From assembly GCA_021814695.1 (NCBI GenBank), contig JAKAHY010000001.1, positions 1 through 45,277 on the forward strand: a stretch of 45,277 nt of DNA, read 5' to 3'. Shown in pieces: positions 7,242 to 14,191 of this stretch. The notes beneath the pieces are model-generated. The model made no database searches, was not told where the DNA came from, and saw nothing but the letters and a program-made list of their open reading frames with translations. Origin of the DNA: a bacterium (GTDB lineage: Bacteria; Patescibacteriota; Minisyncoccia; UBA6257; JAGOQP01). Position 1 is the stretch's first letter. Every line of letters begins with the position of its first letter. Made by a program: the position numbers and the translations under genes.

Positions 7242-7279
7242 TGTCCACCTTAGCTCACGGTCGTGAGCTAAGGTGGACA
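7242..7279 (+). repeat. TGTCCACC palindrome, copy 3 (perfect)
   Basis: TGTCCACCTTAGCTCACG-GT-CGTGAGCTAAGGTGGACA: an 18-bp perfect stem with only two bases between the arms. The inner GCT/AGC differs from copy 2 by paired changes. Confidence 0.9.
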
Positions 7280-7345
7280 CAAAGATTTTGATTTTAAATA
7301 TGTCTTTAAGGAAAATAAACAGGAATTCTGATAAAATATATTTCT

Positions 7346-8245
7346 ATGCAGTGGATAATATTTGCAATAATCGCTCCAGCGCTTTATGCGGTATCAACTT
7401 ATTTCGATAAGTTTCTCATTTCCAAAAGGGTAAAAGACCCTATGCTTTTGACTATAATTACCGGAATAACGGTATTTTTGGGAGCGTTTTTAATTTTTTT
7501 GTTTAATGGTTTTGGTACCATTCCTTACTGGCAGATTTTGATGCTGATTGGAGCGGGGATTATGAGTGAGATTGCGCTGATTCCTTATTACAAAGCGATG
7601 TCTCTTGACGATGCTTCAAGGATAATTCCTTTATTTCAGATGGTCCCTGTTTTGGTGCTGATATTTTCTTATTTATTTTTGGGAGAGATGCTTTCATTAG
7701 GCCAGTTCGGGGGATTTGTTTTAATTTTGACTGGGGGATTTATGCTTTCGCTCCGTGAATTAAACTTAAAAATATTTAAGTTTCGCCCTGCAATCGGATA
7801 TGTCGCCCTGACGGCTCTTTTTTATGCCATTCCGGCTATAGTTTTTAAATATGTTGTAATTACTCAAAATTTTTGGGAAACGATGGCATATACTTTTGCC
7901 GGAACTTTTGTCGGCTCCGTTTTATTGTTTTGGGTTTATATAAAAAGATTTCTTGTTCAGTTTAAAGAAATATCGGCCGGAACATGGTTAGTTGTTGGTT
8001 CAAACGAGTTGATATATTTTTTCGGGAACGTGTCCAGATTTTATGCCGTTTCACTGGGGCCGATTGCCTTAGTTTCGGTTATTGGCGGAACGACTCCGTT
8101 TTTCGTTTTGTTGTTCGGATTGGTTCTTTCGCTCTGGTTTCCTTACATAGTTAAAGAGGATATTTCGAAATCCACAATCGGTCTAAAAATATTGGCAACT
8201 ATCTTTATATTTTTAGGCGCTTGGCTAATCGGATTCGGGGGATGA
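7346..8245 (+). CDS. EamA/DMT-superfamily transporter-like membrane protein
   Basis: A protein of 299 residues with about ten membrane helices in two halves, beginning MQWIIFAIIAPALYAVSTYFDKF. The second half has the GPIALVSVIGGTTPFFVLLFG pattern common near the end of EamA repeats, and the protein ends FIFLGAWLIGFGG. These transporters export or exchange small metabolites; the substrate cannot be read from sequence. Flanking small genes are unrelated. There is no strong Shine-Dalgarno sequence, unlike its neighbours, and no convincing -35. Confidence 0.85.
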   Translation: MQWIIFAIIAPALYAVSTYFDKFLISKRVKDPMLLTIITGITVFLGAFLIFLFNGFGTIPYWQILMLIGAGIMSEIALIPYYKAMSLDDASRIIPLFQMVPVLVLIFSYLFLGEMLSLGQFGGFVLILTGGFMLSLRELNLKIFKFRPAIGYVALTALFYAIPAIVFKYVVITQNFWETMAYTFAGTFVGSVLLFWVYIKRFLVQFKEISAGTWLVVGSNELIYFFGNVSRFYAVSLGPIALVSVIGGTTPFFVLLFGLVLSLWFPYIVKEDISKSTIGLKILATIFIFLGAWLIGFGG

Positions 8246-8262
8246 TCTTGGGAGAATTGTAA

Positions 8263-8303
8263 GCTCTCGTTAATACTGTTTTGTCTTATACGAGCGGTTT
8301 TTT
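8263..8303 (+). terminator. Intrinsic terminator after the DMT transporter
   Basis: CTCGT...ACGAG closing a 19-base loop, then CGGTTTTTT. The T-run lies four bases before the next -35. Confidence 0.6.
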
Positions 8304-8306
8304 GTA

Positions 8307-8335
8307 TTGACAATAACCAATAAATATGCTATTAT
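8307..8335 (+). promoter_or_regulatory. Promoter of the GC-rich lipoprotein unit
   Basis: TTGACA, 17 bases, TATTAT, then ATTCCAG. The promoter is AT-rich and in the local style, although the genes it drives are GC-rich. Confidence 0.85.
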
Positions 8336-8370
8336 ATTCCAGTTAAAGTATAAGTACATTGATACTGTTT

Positions 8371-8428
8371 GGCTGCATTTTTAAGAAAGTCTCAGGCGCA
8401 ATTTCCTGATTTTTTTAAAAATGCAGCC
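8371..8428 (+). promoter_or_regulatory. Structured 5' leader of the GC-rich unit
   Basis: GGCTGCATTTTTAA pairs perfectly over 14 bp with TTAAAAATGCAGCC across a 30-base loop, which itself holds a TCAGG/CCTGA hairpin. It lies between the promoter and the Shine-Dalgarno sequence of the 8468 gene. It has T-runs in the 5' arm and in the loop but none after the stem, so it is not an ordinary terminator. It could be a stability or regulatory element. Confidence 0.6.
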
Positions 8429-8467
8429 GAATACAAGAGCTGCAGAAACCAACGAAAGGGGGATTGT

Positions 8468-8836
8468 ATGAAGCAGGCAGTCGGAGGCGTAGTCATCGCA
8501 ATCCTGGCAGTCCTGGCGCTCACCTGGATCGCGCAGGGGAACGACTTTTTCCTCTACAGGGCGTTCGCGCCCAAGTACGAGCAGGTGCGCCGCGAGACCT
8601 TCGAGCAGTCGAAGGCCTACAGGCAGGGGATGGTGCAGGAACTGCAGAACATGCAGTTCCAGTACGAACAGGCCGATCCGGCCCACAGGCAGGCGTTGGC
8701 CAGCATCATCCTTCACCGCGTGGCAGATGTCGACGGATGCTGTCCCGAGATCATTCCGCCCGACCTGCGCGCCTTCATCGACAAGCTGAAGGCGGAGAGA
8801 ACCCAGACCCAGTCCAGACCGTCGTGGGAGAAGTAG
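8468..8836 (+). CDS. Membrane-anchored small protein of a GC-rich two-gene unit
   Basis: 122 residues from the ATG at 8468; the AAAGGGGG Shine-Dalgarno sequence sets this start, and the 33 upstream codons in the ORF track lie in the leader hairpin. Residues 5-22 are one membrane helix. The rest is a charged helix with RRETFEQSKAYRQGMVQELQ, and later DVDGCCPEIIPPDLRAFIDKL. The codons are strikingly GC-rich (G/C in most third positions), unlike every neighbour, so recent transfer is likely. From memory, similar proteins occur in other CPR genomes, phages and proteobacteria; I could not check. It is paired with the 8871 lipoprotein. Confidence 0.8.
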   Translation: MKQAVGGVVIAILAVLALTWIAQGNDFFLYRAFAPKYEQVRRETFEQSKAYRQGMVQELQNMQFQYEQADPAHRQALASIILHRVADVDGCCPEIIPPDLRAFIDKLKAERTQTQSRPSWEK

Positions 8837-8870
8837 TAACGAAGCGAGAGAAAGAGAAAGGGGAAAAGAG

Positions 8871-9407
8871 ATGAAGAGAATTCTGGCCGTTCCGTTCGCT
8901 GTGCTCGTCGTGATGGTTTTCACGATGGGCAACACCGGTTGCGACGAGAGACCCACGAGCGACAAGATCCAGCGGCAACAGCAGGAAGTTCTGCTGAAGG
9001 AGGCGACATCGCAGGTAGGAATGCCTGCGATCAAGAACTTCCGGGAGCGCAAGCTTCTGAAGGACATCTTCGAGCTTCGGGACCAGGATGGGCTGGTCAC
9101 CTACACCTACGTGTACAACGACATGAAGGGGTGTGCCGTCTTCCTGGGCGATTCGGTCGGGTATGGGATTCCGTATGCGACCCAGTTCACGAGCCCAGAG
9201 CGCCCGGCAGGATCCTGGGAAGCGCCCATGCAAGGCAACATCGCGCTACCCCAAGCAGACCCCAACGGTCTCTTCTCGCCGGCTTCGGCCGAAGGCACCT
9301 GGGTCCTGCTCAAGGACCCGCACGGGCCGGACGTGAAGCCGATCTACGTTGAGCCCCGTGTCATCGTGTCGCCCTTCAAGCTTGCCGATAGCGTGGTCTG
9401 CAAGTAG
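8871..9407 (+). CDS. Putative lipoprotein, GC-rich unit
   Basis: A protein of 178 residues. The signal peptide MKRILAVPFAVLVVMVFTMG is followed by NTGC, a loose lipobox with Cys at residue 24, then DERPTSDKIQRQQQEVLL and a compact domain with MPAIKNFRERKLLKDIFELR and GYGIPYATQFTSPE. The Shine-Dalgarno sequence GGGGAAAAG precedes the ATG. Composition is GC-rich as in the 8468 gene, 34 bases upstream. It should be tethered outside the membrane. A similar lipoprotein family is known to me from phages and enterobacteria, but this is memory, not a search. The specific function is unknown. Confidence 0.8.
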   Translation: MKRILAVPFAVLVVMVFTMGNTGCDERPTSDKIQRQQQEVLLKEATSQVGMPAIKNFRERKLLKDIFELRDQDGLVTYTYVYNDMKGCAVFLGDSVGYGIPYATQFTSPERPAGSWEAPMQGNIALPQADPNGLFSPASAEGTWVLLKDPHGPDVKPIYVEPRVIVSPFKLADSVVCK

Positions 9408-9439
9408 TCGGTCGGCAGCTCTCGAACATTTCAGCACTC

Positions 9440-9466
9440 GGCTGGGGGAAACCTCAGCCCTTTTTT
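9440..9466 (+). terminator. Intrinsic terminator of the GC-rich unit
   Basis: GGCTGGGG-GAAA-CCTCAGCC, an 8-bp stem with one G-U pair and a GNRA-type loop, followed by a T-run. Confidence 0.9.
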
Positions 9467-9467
9467 A

Positions 9468-9496
9468 TTTACAATTTTTGTATAATCGGCTATAAA
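9468..9496 (+). promoter_or_regulatory. Promoter of the 9523 gene
   Basis: TTTACA, 17 bases, TATAAA, then TCAA and TCAG. It starts one base after the listed end of the preceding terminator. Confidence 0.8.
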
Positions 9497-9522
9497 TCAA
9501 TCAGTTCGTTGGAGGATAATCA

Positions 9523-9750
9523 ATGCCAAGAGAGGTGGGAAATGTATTTGGAAATATTTTGGGGCGCGTCAGGGTAATGATTAAGATTTATGGTATTGAC
9601 GAGGAACACGAAGCCGAAGTTGTCGAAGTTGATTTCAACGGAAAACCGACATCGGTGTTTGTCACAGATAGTCTGGTGTGGAGAAAGCTTAATATCGACG
9701 ACTTTGAATTGATATCCGAAATTTCAAATCCAAATGAGGTAATAAATTAA
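9523..9750 (+). CDS. Small soluble protein of unknown function
   Basis: A 75-residue protein, MPREVGNVFGNILGRVRVMI, apparently mostly beta with an acidic surface (GIDEEHEAEVVEVDFNG). A GGAGG Shine-Dalgarno sequence nine bases before the ATG, a promoter and a tight terminator support it. The composition is back to the local AT-rich style after the GC-rich unit. I recognise no family. It lies in a run of single-gene units and shares no operon with them. Confidence 0.75.
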   Translation: MPREVGNVFGNILGRVRVMIKIYGIDEEHEAEVVEVDFNGKPTSVFVTDSLVWRKLNIDDFELISEISNPNEVIN

Positions 9751-9769
9751 CGGCAGAAGCCGTTTTTTT
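9751..9769 (+). terminator. Intrinsic terminator of the 9523 gene
   Basis: CGGC-AGAA-GCCG followed by seven Ts. The last two Ts are also the first two bases of the next TTGACA. Confidence 0.85.
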
Positions 9770-9795
9770 GACATAAAAAATTATTCGGGTATTAT
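9768..9795 (+). promoter_or_regulatory. Promoter of the 9829 gene
   Basis: TTGACA, 16 bases, TATTAT, then ATCT and TCAG. The -35 overlaps the preceding U-tract. Confidence 0.85.
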
Positions 9796-9828
9796 ATCTT
9801 CAGCTGTTTTAAAAGGGGAGAAAACGTG

Positions 9829-10476
9829 ATGACAAAAAGGAAGTACTGGGCCATTGGACTGATTTTGTTTGCCGTGTTTTTTGTTGGTCTTCGTATGCAA
9901 AGCTTGCATCACGGGGGATGGTGGCTCCTGATTTCTTTGGTCGCCGTGGTTGCGGTATTCATTCACTCATTCAGATATTTGCGCCAGATAGTGGACGCTC
10001 AGGCGAAGTCGGACGGATCCCATCTAAAGTTTCTGGAAATAATGAAAGAAATTGAAAAAGAAAGAAGGATTCAGGATTCTACGTGGGGCAGAGAATTTGA
10101 CGACAAAAATACTTCCGATGACTGGGCTGCATATATTATTAAATATGCAACCGGCGAGAGACATTTGCCTGAAACGTCGGAACAGTTCCGTAATAATATG
10201 ATTCAGACCGCTGCTCTTGCCGTCGCCGCCATTGAATCGGTTGACCGGGGTAGTTGCAAAGTACGTTCGGTCAGTGAAGCTACCGACGGTTACAGTTTCG
10301 TCGCGCTTCTTGGTTATGAGGCCGGTCAGGGAATTTGCTGGCCTTTTGACAGGCATCAGTTTATGACCGCAGTCGGGCGTTGTTCTGTAATATGTAAAAA
10401 CATCCTTGAACTTTATCATGAAGCGCACGATTTTACTCCCAAGCACCTTGATGTCCCGCCCGTTAAGGGTGATTGA
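9829..10476 (+). CDS. Two-TM protein with a cytoplasmic phage-type domain
   Basis: 215 residues from the ATG at 9829; a GTG one codon earlier is the ORF-track start. AAGGGGAG upstream is the Shine-Dalgarno sequence. Helices lie at about residues 7-24 and 30-47. The soluble part has ERRIQDSTWGREFDDKN, then DDWAAYIIKYATGERHLPE and MIQTAALAVAAIESVDR. That R-x-QD-x-WG...DDW...Y...AALAVAAIE pattern resembles a small domain of phage and plasmid proteins whose role I do not know. Here it is joined to a membrane anchor. It is the last unit before the rplC promoter. Confidence 0.75.
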   Translation: MTKRKYWAIGLILFAVFFVGLRMQSLHHGGWWLLISLVAVVAVFIHSFRYLRQIVDAQAKSDGSHLKFLEIMKEIEKERRIQDSTWGREFDDKNTSDDWAAYIIKYATGERHLPETSEQFRNNMIQTAALAVAAIESVDRGSCKVRSVSEATDGYSFVALLGYEAGQGICWPFDRHQFMTAVGRCSVICKNILELYHEAHDFTPKHLDVPPVKGD

Positions 10477-10478
10477 AG

Positions 10479-10503
10479 CAGGTCGTGATTGGGCCTGTTT
10501 TTT
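10479..10503 (+). terminator. Intrinsic terminator of the 9829 gene
   Basis: CAGGTC / GGCCTG with one G-U pair, followed by TTTTTT. Confidence 0.75.
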
Positions 10504-10664
10504 ATTGCCTTTTTCACAGATTACGGATTGACCCCGCACTTTTGAAATACATTTTCAATGTTTTAACTTTTATCAATAATTTATCTGTGTTAACTAATTT
10601 TTGGGTTAATTCAATATATGATTAATACTTGGCTTAAAAAGCCGGTATTCCACAAGGTGCGGGA
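10504..10664 (+). other. Intergenic region upstream of the rplC promoter
   Basis: No gene. AT-rich, with CCCGCAC (about 10533) and its complement GTGCGGG (about 10657) at the two ends, each next to a GATTGAC, and a small GGCTT-AAA-AAGCC hairpin near 10631. This could be an extended regulatory region. Confidence 0.4.
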
Positions 10665-10693
10665 TTGACATCAAATGGCCTTTTTGCTACATT
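10665..10693 (+). promoter_or_regulatory. Promoter of the rplC-secY operon
   Basis: TTGACA, 17 bases, TACATT, then TATT and TCAC. It is the only strong promoter in front of the 20-gene operon. The initiation position carries TCA as in the accessory promoters. Confidence 0.75.
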
Positions 10694-10725
10694 TATTTCA
10701 CACAAAAAATTGGTTGCTTTCCATG

Positions 10726-10762
10726 AAGCGGCCATCCGCTTAATTGCGGATACGGCTTTTTT
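10726..10762 (+). terminator. Attenuator-like hairpin in the rplC leader
   Basis: AAGC...ATCCGC pairs with GCGGAT...GCTT with a small internal loop and is followed by TTTTTTAT. It lies inside the transcribed leader, about 35 bases before the rplC start. A terminator here would have to be read through, which suggests attenuation control of the ribosomal operon. Confidence 0.65.
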
Positions 10763-10796
10763 ATATGGAGATACCAGAAAATAGAATAATGAAAAC

Positions 10797-11405
10797 ATGC
10801 CGTTTCTAATAGGAAGAAAAATAAAAATGGATCAGATGTGGGATGAACAGGGAAATGTAAATCCTATGACCGTCATTAGCGCCGGTCCGGTTGTGATTAC
10901 CCAAATAAAAAATAAAGAGAAGGACGGATATGAATCATTTCAGGCGGGCTATGATAATTCGGCAAAACATATTTCAAAAGCACTCGCAGGACATCTTAAA
11001 GATCTTGGCAAATTCCGGCACATCAAAGAATTCAAGAAAATAGATGAGAAAGAAAGTTATCAGATTGGTGATACGATTGACGTTTCGGCATTTGCTAAGG
11101 GTGACAGAGTAACAATCGTCGGCTATGAAAAGGGCCGCGGTTTTCAGGGAGTCGTAAAGCGCCACGGTTTTCATGGAGGACCCAAAACTCATGGACAAAA
11201 GAACAGGCATCGCGCTCCGGGTTCTTTGGGACCGACAGCGCCTCAACGCGTTGTGAAAGGGAAGAAAATGGCCGGACGTATGGGGAATGAAAGAGTTACT
11301 CTCAGAAAAGTGCTCGTTTTGGGCATAGATAAAGAAAAAAATCTGCTTATGATCAGAGGCTCGGTTCCCGGTAATGCCAAAAATATCCTATTGATTCAAA
11401 AATAA
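10797..11405 (+). CDS. rplC: 50S ribosomal protein L3 (uL3)
   Basis: A protein of 202 residues. It starts MPFLIGRKIKMDQMWDEQGN and has the conserved core GRGFQGVVKRHGFHGGPKTHGQKNRHRAPGSLG, with the PQRVVKGKKMAGRMGNERVT loop that reaches the peptidyl transferase centre. It is an early assembly protein of the 50S subunit. First gene of the second ribosomal operon here, behind its own promoter and attenuator-like hairpin, rather than following rpsJ. Confidence 0.97.
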   Translation: MPFLIGRKIKMDQMWDEQGNVNPMTVISAGPVVITQIKNKEKDGYESFQAGYDNSAKHISKALAGHLKDLGKFRHIKEFKKIDEKESYQIGDTIDVSAFAKGDRVTIVGYEKGRGFQGVVKRHGFHGGPKTHGQKNRHRAPGSLGPTAPQRVVKGKKMAGRMGNERVTLRKVLVLGIDKEKNLLMIRGSVPGNAKNILLIQK

Positions 11406-11406
11406 T

Positions 11407-12042
11407 ATGATGAAAGTTGCCGTATACAATTTAGACAAAAAAGAAGTCGGAACCATAGACGTTCCCGACAAGATTTTTGGCACTAAATGGATTCCGGACC
11501 TGGTTCATCAAGCTCTGGTGGTTCAAGGCGCCAATTCACGCAATATTGTGGCTCATACCAAAAATCGTGGAGAGGTCAGAGGAGGAGGTAAAAAACCTTG
11601 GAAACAAAAGGGTACCGGACGTGCCCGCCACGGTTCAATTCGATCACCTTTGTGGAGAGGGGGCGGAGTCACTTTTGGTCCCAGAAAAGAAAGAATTTTT
11701 GAGAGAAAAATAAACAAAAAAATGCGCTTCACCGCGGTTCTTTCCGTGCTTTCAAACAAGTTTGCCTCAAAAGATGTTACGATTGTGGACGGATTTTCAT
11801 CCGCGGCAAAAACAAAAGAATTTTCCAAGAGCATAAAGAATATCTTGACTCCGAAAACCAATACTACTTTTATTTTTTCCGAAAAGAACAAGGGGCTCAA
11901 TAAAGCAGCCAGAAATATTCCCAAAGTTGAAACTATTTCGCCAAAATCTTTGAACGTTTACGATTTGTTGTGGCCTAAAAATATCGTAATCGAAAAAGAT
12001 GCGATTGCCGAAATCAGTGGTCATTATAAAAATTTGAAATAA
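11407..12042 (+). CDS. rplD: 50S ribosomal protein L4 (uL4)
   Basis: A protein of 211 residues with the L4 loop signature RGEVRGGGKKPWKQKGTGRARHGSIRSPLWRGGGVTFGP near residue 55 and the Rossmann-like C-terminal half ending NIVIEKDAIAEISGHYK. L4 lines the exit tunnel; in gamma-proteobacteria it also represses its own operon by attenuation, which is relevant to the hairpin before rplC. It begins one base after the rplC stop in an AATAATATG context. Confidence 0.97.
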   Translation: MMKVAVYNLDKKEVGTIDVPDKIFGTKWIPDLVHQALVVQGANSRNIVAHTKNRGEVRGGGKKPWKQKGTGRARHGSIRSPLWRGGGVTFGPRKERIFERKINKKMRFTAVLSVLSNKFASKDVTIVDGFSSAAKTKEFSKSIKNILTPKTNTTFIFSEKNKGLNKAARNIPKVETISPKSLNVYDLLWPKNIVIEKDAIAEISGHYKNLK

Positions 12043-12050
12043 ATACGAAT

Positions 12051-12443
12051 ATGGCATTGTTTACCAAAAAAACCGCCGATGAAAAGAAAGTTAAGACTCA
12101 AAAAAATGAGCCCGTGTTGGCGCATCCCGGTGCAAAATCATCCGGCGCAAACAACCCTAAGAATTTTGAAATCAGAATACAAAAGCCTTTGGTTAGCGAA
12201 AAGGCAATGATGCTTGCGGAAAATAACACATATATTTTTATGGTTAATCCGAGAATAAATAAATCCGAAATAAAAAAAGAAATAGAACATATCTATAATG
12301 TTGATGTTGTCAAAGTGAATACCGGAAAAATATCGAAAGAACCCACGAGTTTCCGAGGGATTTCCTCTTCAAAATCGGTTGGAATAAAAAAAGCGATGGT
12401 CACCGTGAAGAAAGGACAAAAGATAGAAATTTTCAATAAATAA
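12051..12443 (+). CDS. rplW: 50S ribosomal protein L23 (uL23) with N-terminal extension
   Basis: A protein of 130 residues; the L23 core (about 90 residues) starts around residue 45 with IQKPLVSEKAMMLAENNTYIF and ends KKAMVTVKKGQKIEIF. The first 40 or so residues are Lys/Asn/Pro-rich and probably disordered. L23 sits at the exit tunnel and is the docking site for trigger factor and SRP. It follows rplD by eight bases. Confidence 0.95.
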   Translation: MALFTKKTADEKKVKTQKNEPVLAHPGAKSSGANNPKNFEIRIQKPLVSEKAMMLAENNTYIFMVNPRINKSEIKKEIEHIYNVDVVKVNTGKISKEPTSFRGISSSKSVGIKKAMVTVKKGQKIEIFNK

Positions 12444-12457
12444 GAATAACCAGATAT

Positions 12458-13282
12458 ATGAAACAATATTCTCCGACAACTCCATCCAGAAGGCATATGA
12501 CCACCGTTGACTACGGTGTGATTACCCATTCAAAACCGCTTAAATCACTCACTACCAGGATCAAAAGCCATTCTGGAAGAAACAGCCAGGGGAGAGTTAC
12601 CGTTCGTCATCAGGGGGGTGGAAACAAAAAGCTTTATCGTTTGGTTGATTTTAAACAGCACGAATTTAATATTCCCGCAAAAGTGGAGGGTATAGAATAT
12701 GATCCGTATCGCACGGCTTTCATTGCTCGTATCGTATATTCCAACGGAAAAAGAAGTTATATATTGGCGACAAATACGATGAAAATCGGAGACCAATTGA
12801 TAACATCCGAAAAAGCTTCCATAAAAGACGGGAACAGAATGATGCTTAAGAATATTCCGGTGGGTTATATGGTGCATAATGTAGAACTTTCTGCCGGAAG
12901 AGGCGGACAGATTATCCGTTCTGCCGGAAATTATGCCGAAATTTTGGCTCATGACTCCGGATTTACAACGTTAAAAATGCCTTCAGGTGAAGTCAGAAAA
13001 GTAATGTCCAACAACTATGCTTCTTTGGGACAGATTTCCAACCCGGATTACGCACTTACGACGGGGGGAAAGGCCGGTCATTCAAGGTGGCTTGGAATCA
13101 GGCCGACTGTTAGAGGTTCGGCTATGAATCCAGTTGACCATCCTTATGGAGGAGGTGAGGGTAAGGCTCAGAGAGGAACCCGCAGACCAAAGACGTTGTG
13201 GGGCAAGATTACCGGAGGAAGAAAAACCAGAAATAAAAATAAATATTCTTCAAGGCTGATTGTCAGCAGAAGGAAAAAATAA
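12458..13282 (+). CDS. rplB: 50S ribosomal protein L2 (uL2)
   Basis: A protein of 274 residues, standard length. Core signatures include [22 protein letters not shown] near residue 45 and the highly conserved [17 protein letters not shown] around residue 225, which contains the His needed for peptidyl transferase activity. It ends [11 protein letters not shown]. It follows rplW by 14 bases. Confidence 0.98.
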   Translation: MKQYSPTTPSRRHMTTVDYGVITHSKPLKSLTTRIKSHSGRNSQGRVTVRHQGGGNKKLYRLVDFKQHEFNIPAKVEGIEYDPYRTAFIARIVYSNGKRSYILATNTMKIGDQLITSEKASIKDGNRMMLKNIPVGYMVHNVELSAGRGGQIIRSAGNYAEILAHDSGFTTLKMPSGEVRKVMSNNYASLGQISNPDYALTTGGKAGHSRWLGIRPTVRGSAMNPVDHPYGGGEGKAQRGTRRPKTLWGKITGGRKTRNKNKYSSRLIVSRRKK

Positions 13283-13290
13283 TTTATACT

Positions 13291-13608
13291 ATGAGTAGAA
13301 GTTCAAAAAAAGGTCCGTATTTGGATCCAAAACTGATGAAGAAAGTAGCCTCTCAAAAACCCGAAGCCGGGCCAATTAAAACATGGGCTCGTGATTGTGA
13401 TATATCTCCGGAAATGGTTGGTTACACGTTTTCTGTCCATAACGGAAAATTATTTATTGACGTTAGAGTAAGCGAAGAAATGATCGGCCATAAACTCGGT
13501 GAATTTTCGCCGACAAGAAAGTTTGTAAAACACGGAGGAAAGATGCAGCGTGAGCTTGAAAAAGGCGGTGCGGGAGCACCGGCAGCGGCTCCGGCTCCTA
13601 AAAAATAA
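13291..13608 (+). CDS. rpsS: 30S ribosomal protein S19 (uS19)
   Basis: A protein of 105 residues. [19 protein letters not shown] at the start and [22 protein letters not shown] near residue 70 are diagnostic. A short Ala/Pro tail ([13 protein letters not shown]) extends the usual 90-residue protein. S19 works with S13 in the 30S head. It is eight bases after rplB. Confidence 0.97.
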   Translation: MSRSSKKGPYLDPKLMKKVASQKPEAGPIKTWARDCDISPEMVGYTFSVHNGKLFIDVRVSEEMIGHKLGEFSPTRKFVKHGGKMQRELEKGGAGAPAAAPAPKK

Positions 13609-13613
13609 TCCAT

Positions 13614-14189
13614 ATGGAAAAGAAATCAGAACAAAAAAAGAATCGGGAAAATAAGATGCAGGCTCAGGCTATTCTGCGCTATCTTAGGATTGCTCCGAGA
13701 AAGATGCGTCTTGTTGCCAACATCATCAAACGTAAGCCGGTCAATGAAGCCGAGGCTCAGCTTATGCTCCATGCCAGGCGCGCAGCTCAGCCGATTCTGA
13801 AACTTTTGCGTTCGGCTATCGCCAATGCCAAGAATAAGAAAATGGACGTTACAAAACTTTTTGTATCCGATGTTCGCGTCGACCAAGGACCCATGCTTAA
13901 GCGTTGGATGCCCAGGGCTCAAGGACGCGCCACTCCTATCCATAAAAATACGAGCCATGTCATTATTGTCTTGCAAGAAGGCGAAAAATCAGTACAATCC
14001 AGATTCGTTACCGAAACAAAGAAAGTTAAAAAAGAAAAGAAGGAAAAGGCTCATGAACATGCTCACGAGCACGAACACGAAGCCGAAGAGCCGAAAACCA
14101 AGCCGGTAAAAGAGCCGGAGTTGAAAAAAGAAACCAAAGCTCCTCAAAAAGGATTCGTTCAAAAAATGTTTAGAAGAAAATCAGTATAA
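13614..14189 (+). CDS. rplV: 50S ribosomal protein L22 (uL22) with long His/Glu/Lys tail
   Basis: 191 residues as drawn, against about 110 in model bacteria. The L22 core begins MQAQAILRYLRIAPRKMRLV and includes the tunnel beta-hairpin around MLKRWMPRAQGRATPI. The ATG at 13656 is an alternative start just before that core. After residue about 125 comes a charged tail with AHEHAHEHEHEAEE, then a basic end QKGFVQKMFRRKSV. The His cluster could bind metal or rRNA; the basic finish may anchor the tail. Both points are inference. Confidence 0.94.
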   Translation: MEKKSEQKKNRENKMQAQAILRYLRIAPRKMRLVANIIKRKPVNEAEAQLMLHARRAAQPILKLLRSAIANAKNKKMDVTKLFVSDVRVDQGPMLKRWMPRAQGRATPIHKNTSHVIIVLQEGEKSVQSRFVTETKKVKKEKKEKAHEHAHEHEHEAEEPKTKPVKEPELKKETKAPQKGFVQKMFRRKSV

Positions 14190-14191
14190 AT

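Noticed and set aside
7015-7248. 77-residue minus-strand ORF opposite the 7049 gene
   Set aside because: The plus-strand 50-residue gene has a promoter, a Shine-Dalgarno sequence and a terminator; the minus ORF has none.
5986-7279. CRISPR array from the repeated palindromes
   Set aside because: There are only three copies at irregular distances with genes in between, and no cas genes.
8381-9100. 239-residue minus-strand ORF across the GC-rich pair
   Set aside because: GC-rich coding DNA leaves few stop codons in other frames. The plus-strand genes have Shine-Dalgarno sequences, a promoter, a signal peptide and a terminator; this ORF has none and starts within another gene.
8464-9352. Alternative plus-frame ORFs (8464-8874, 8939-9352)
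   Set aside because: They are out-of-frame shadows of the 8468 and 8871 genes, Arg/Gly/Pro-rich as expected from GC-rich shifted frames.
13825-14109. 94-residue ORF inside rplV
   Set aside because: It is a shifted frame within the L22 gene and has no start signals.
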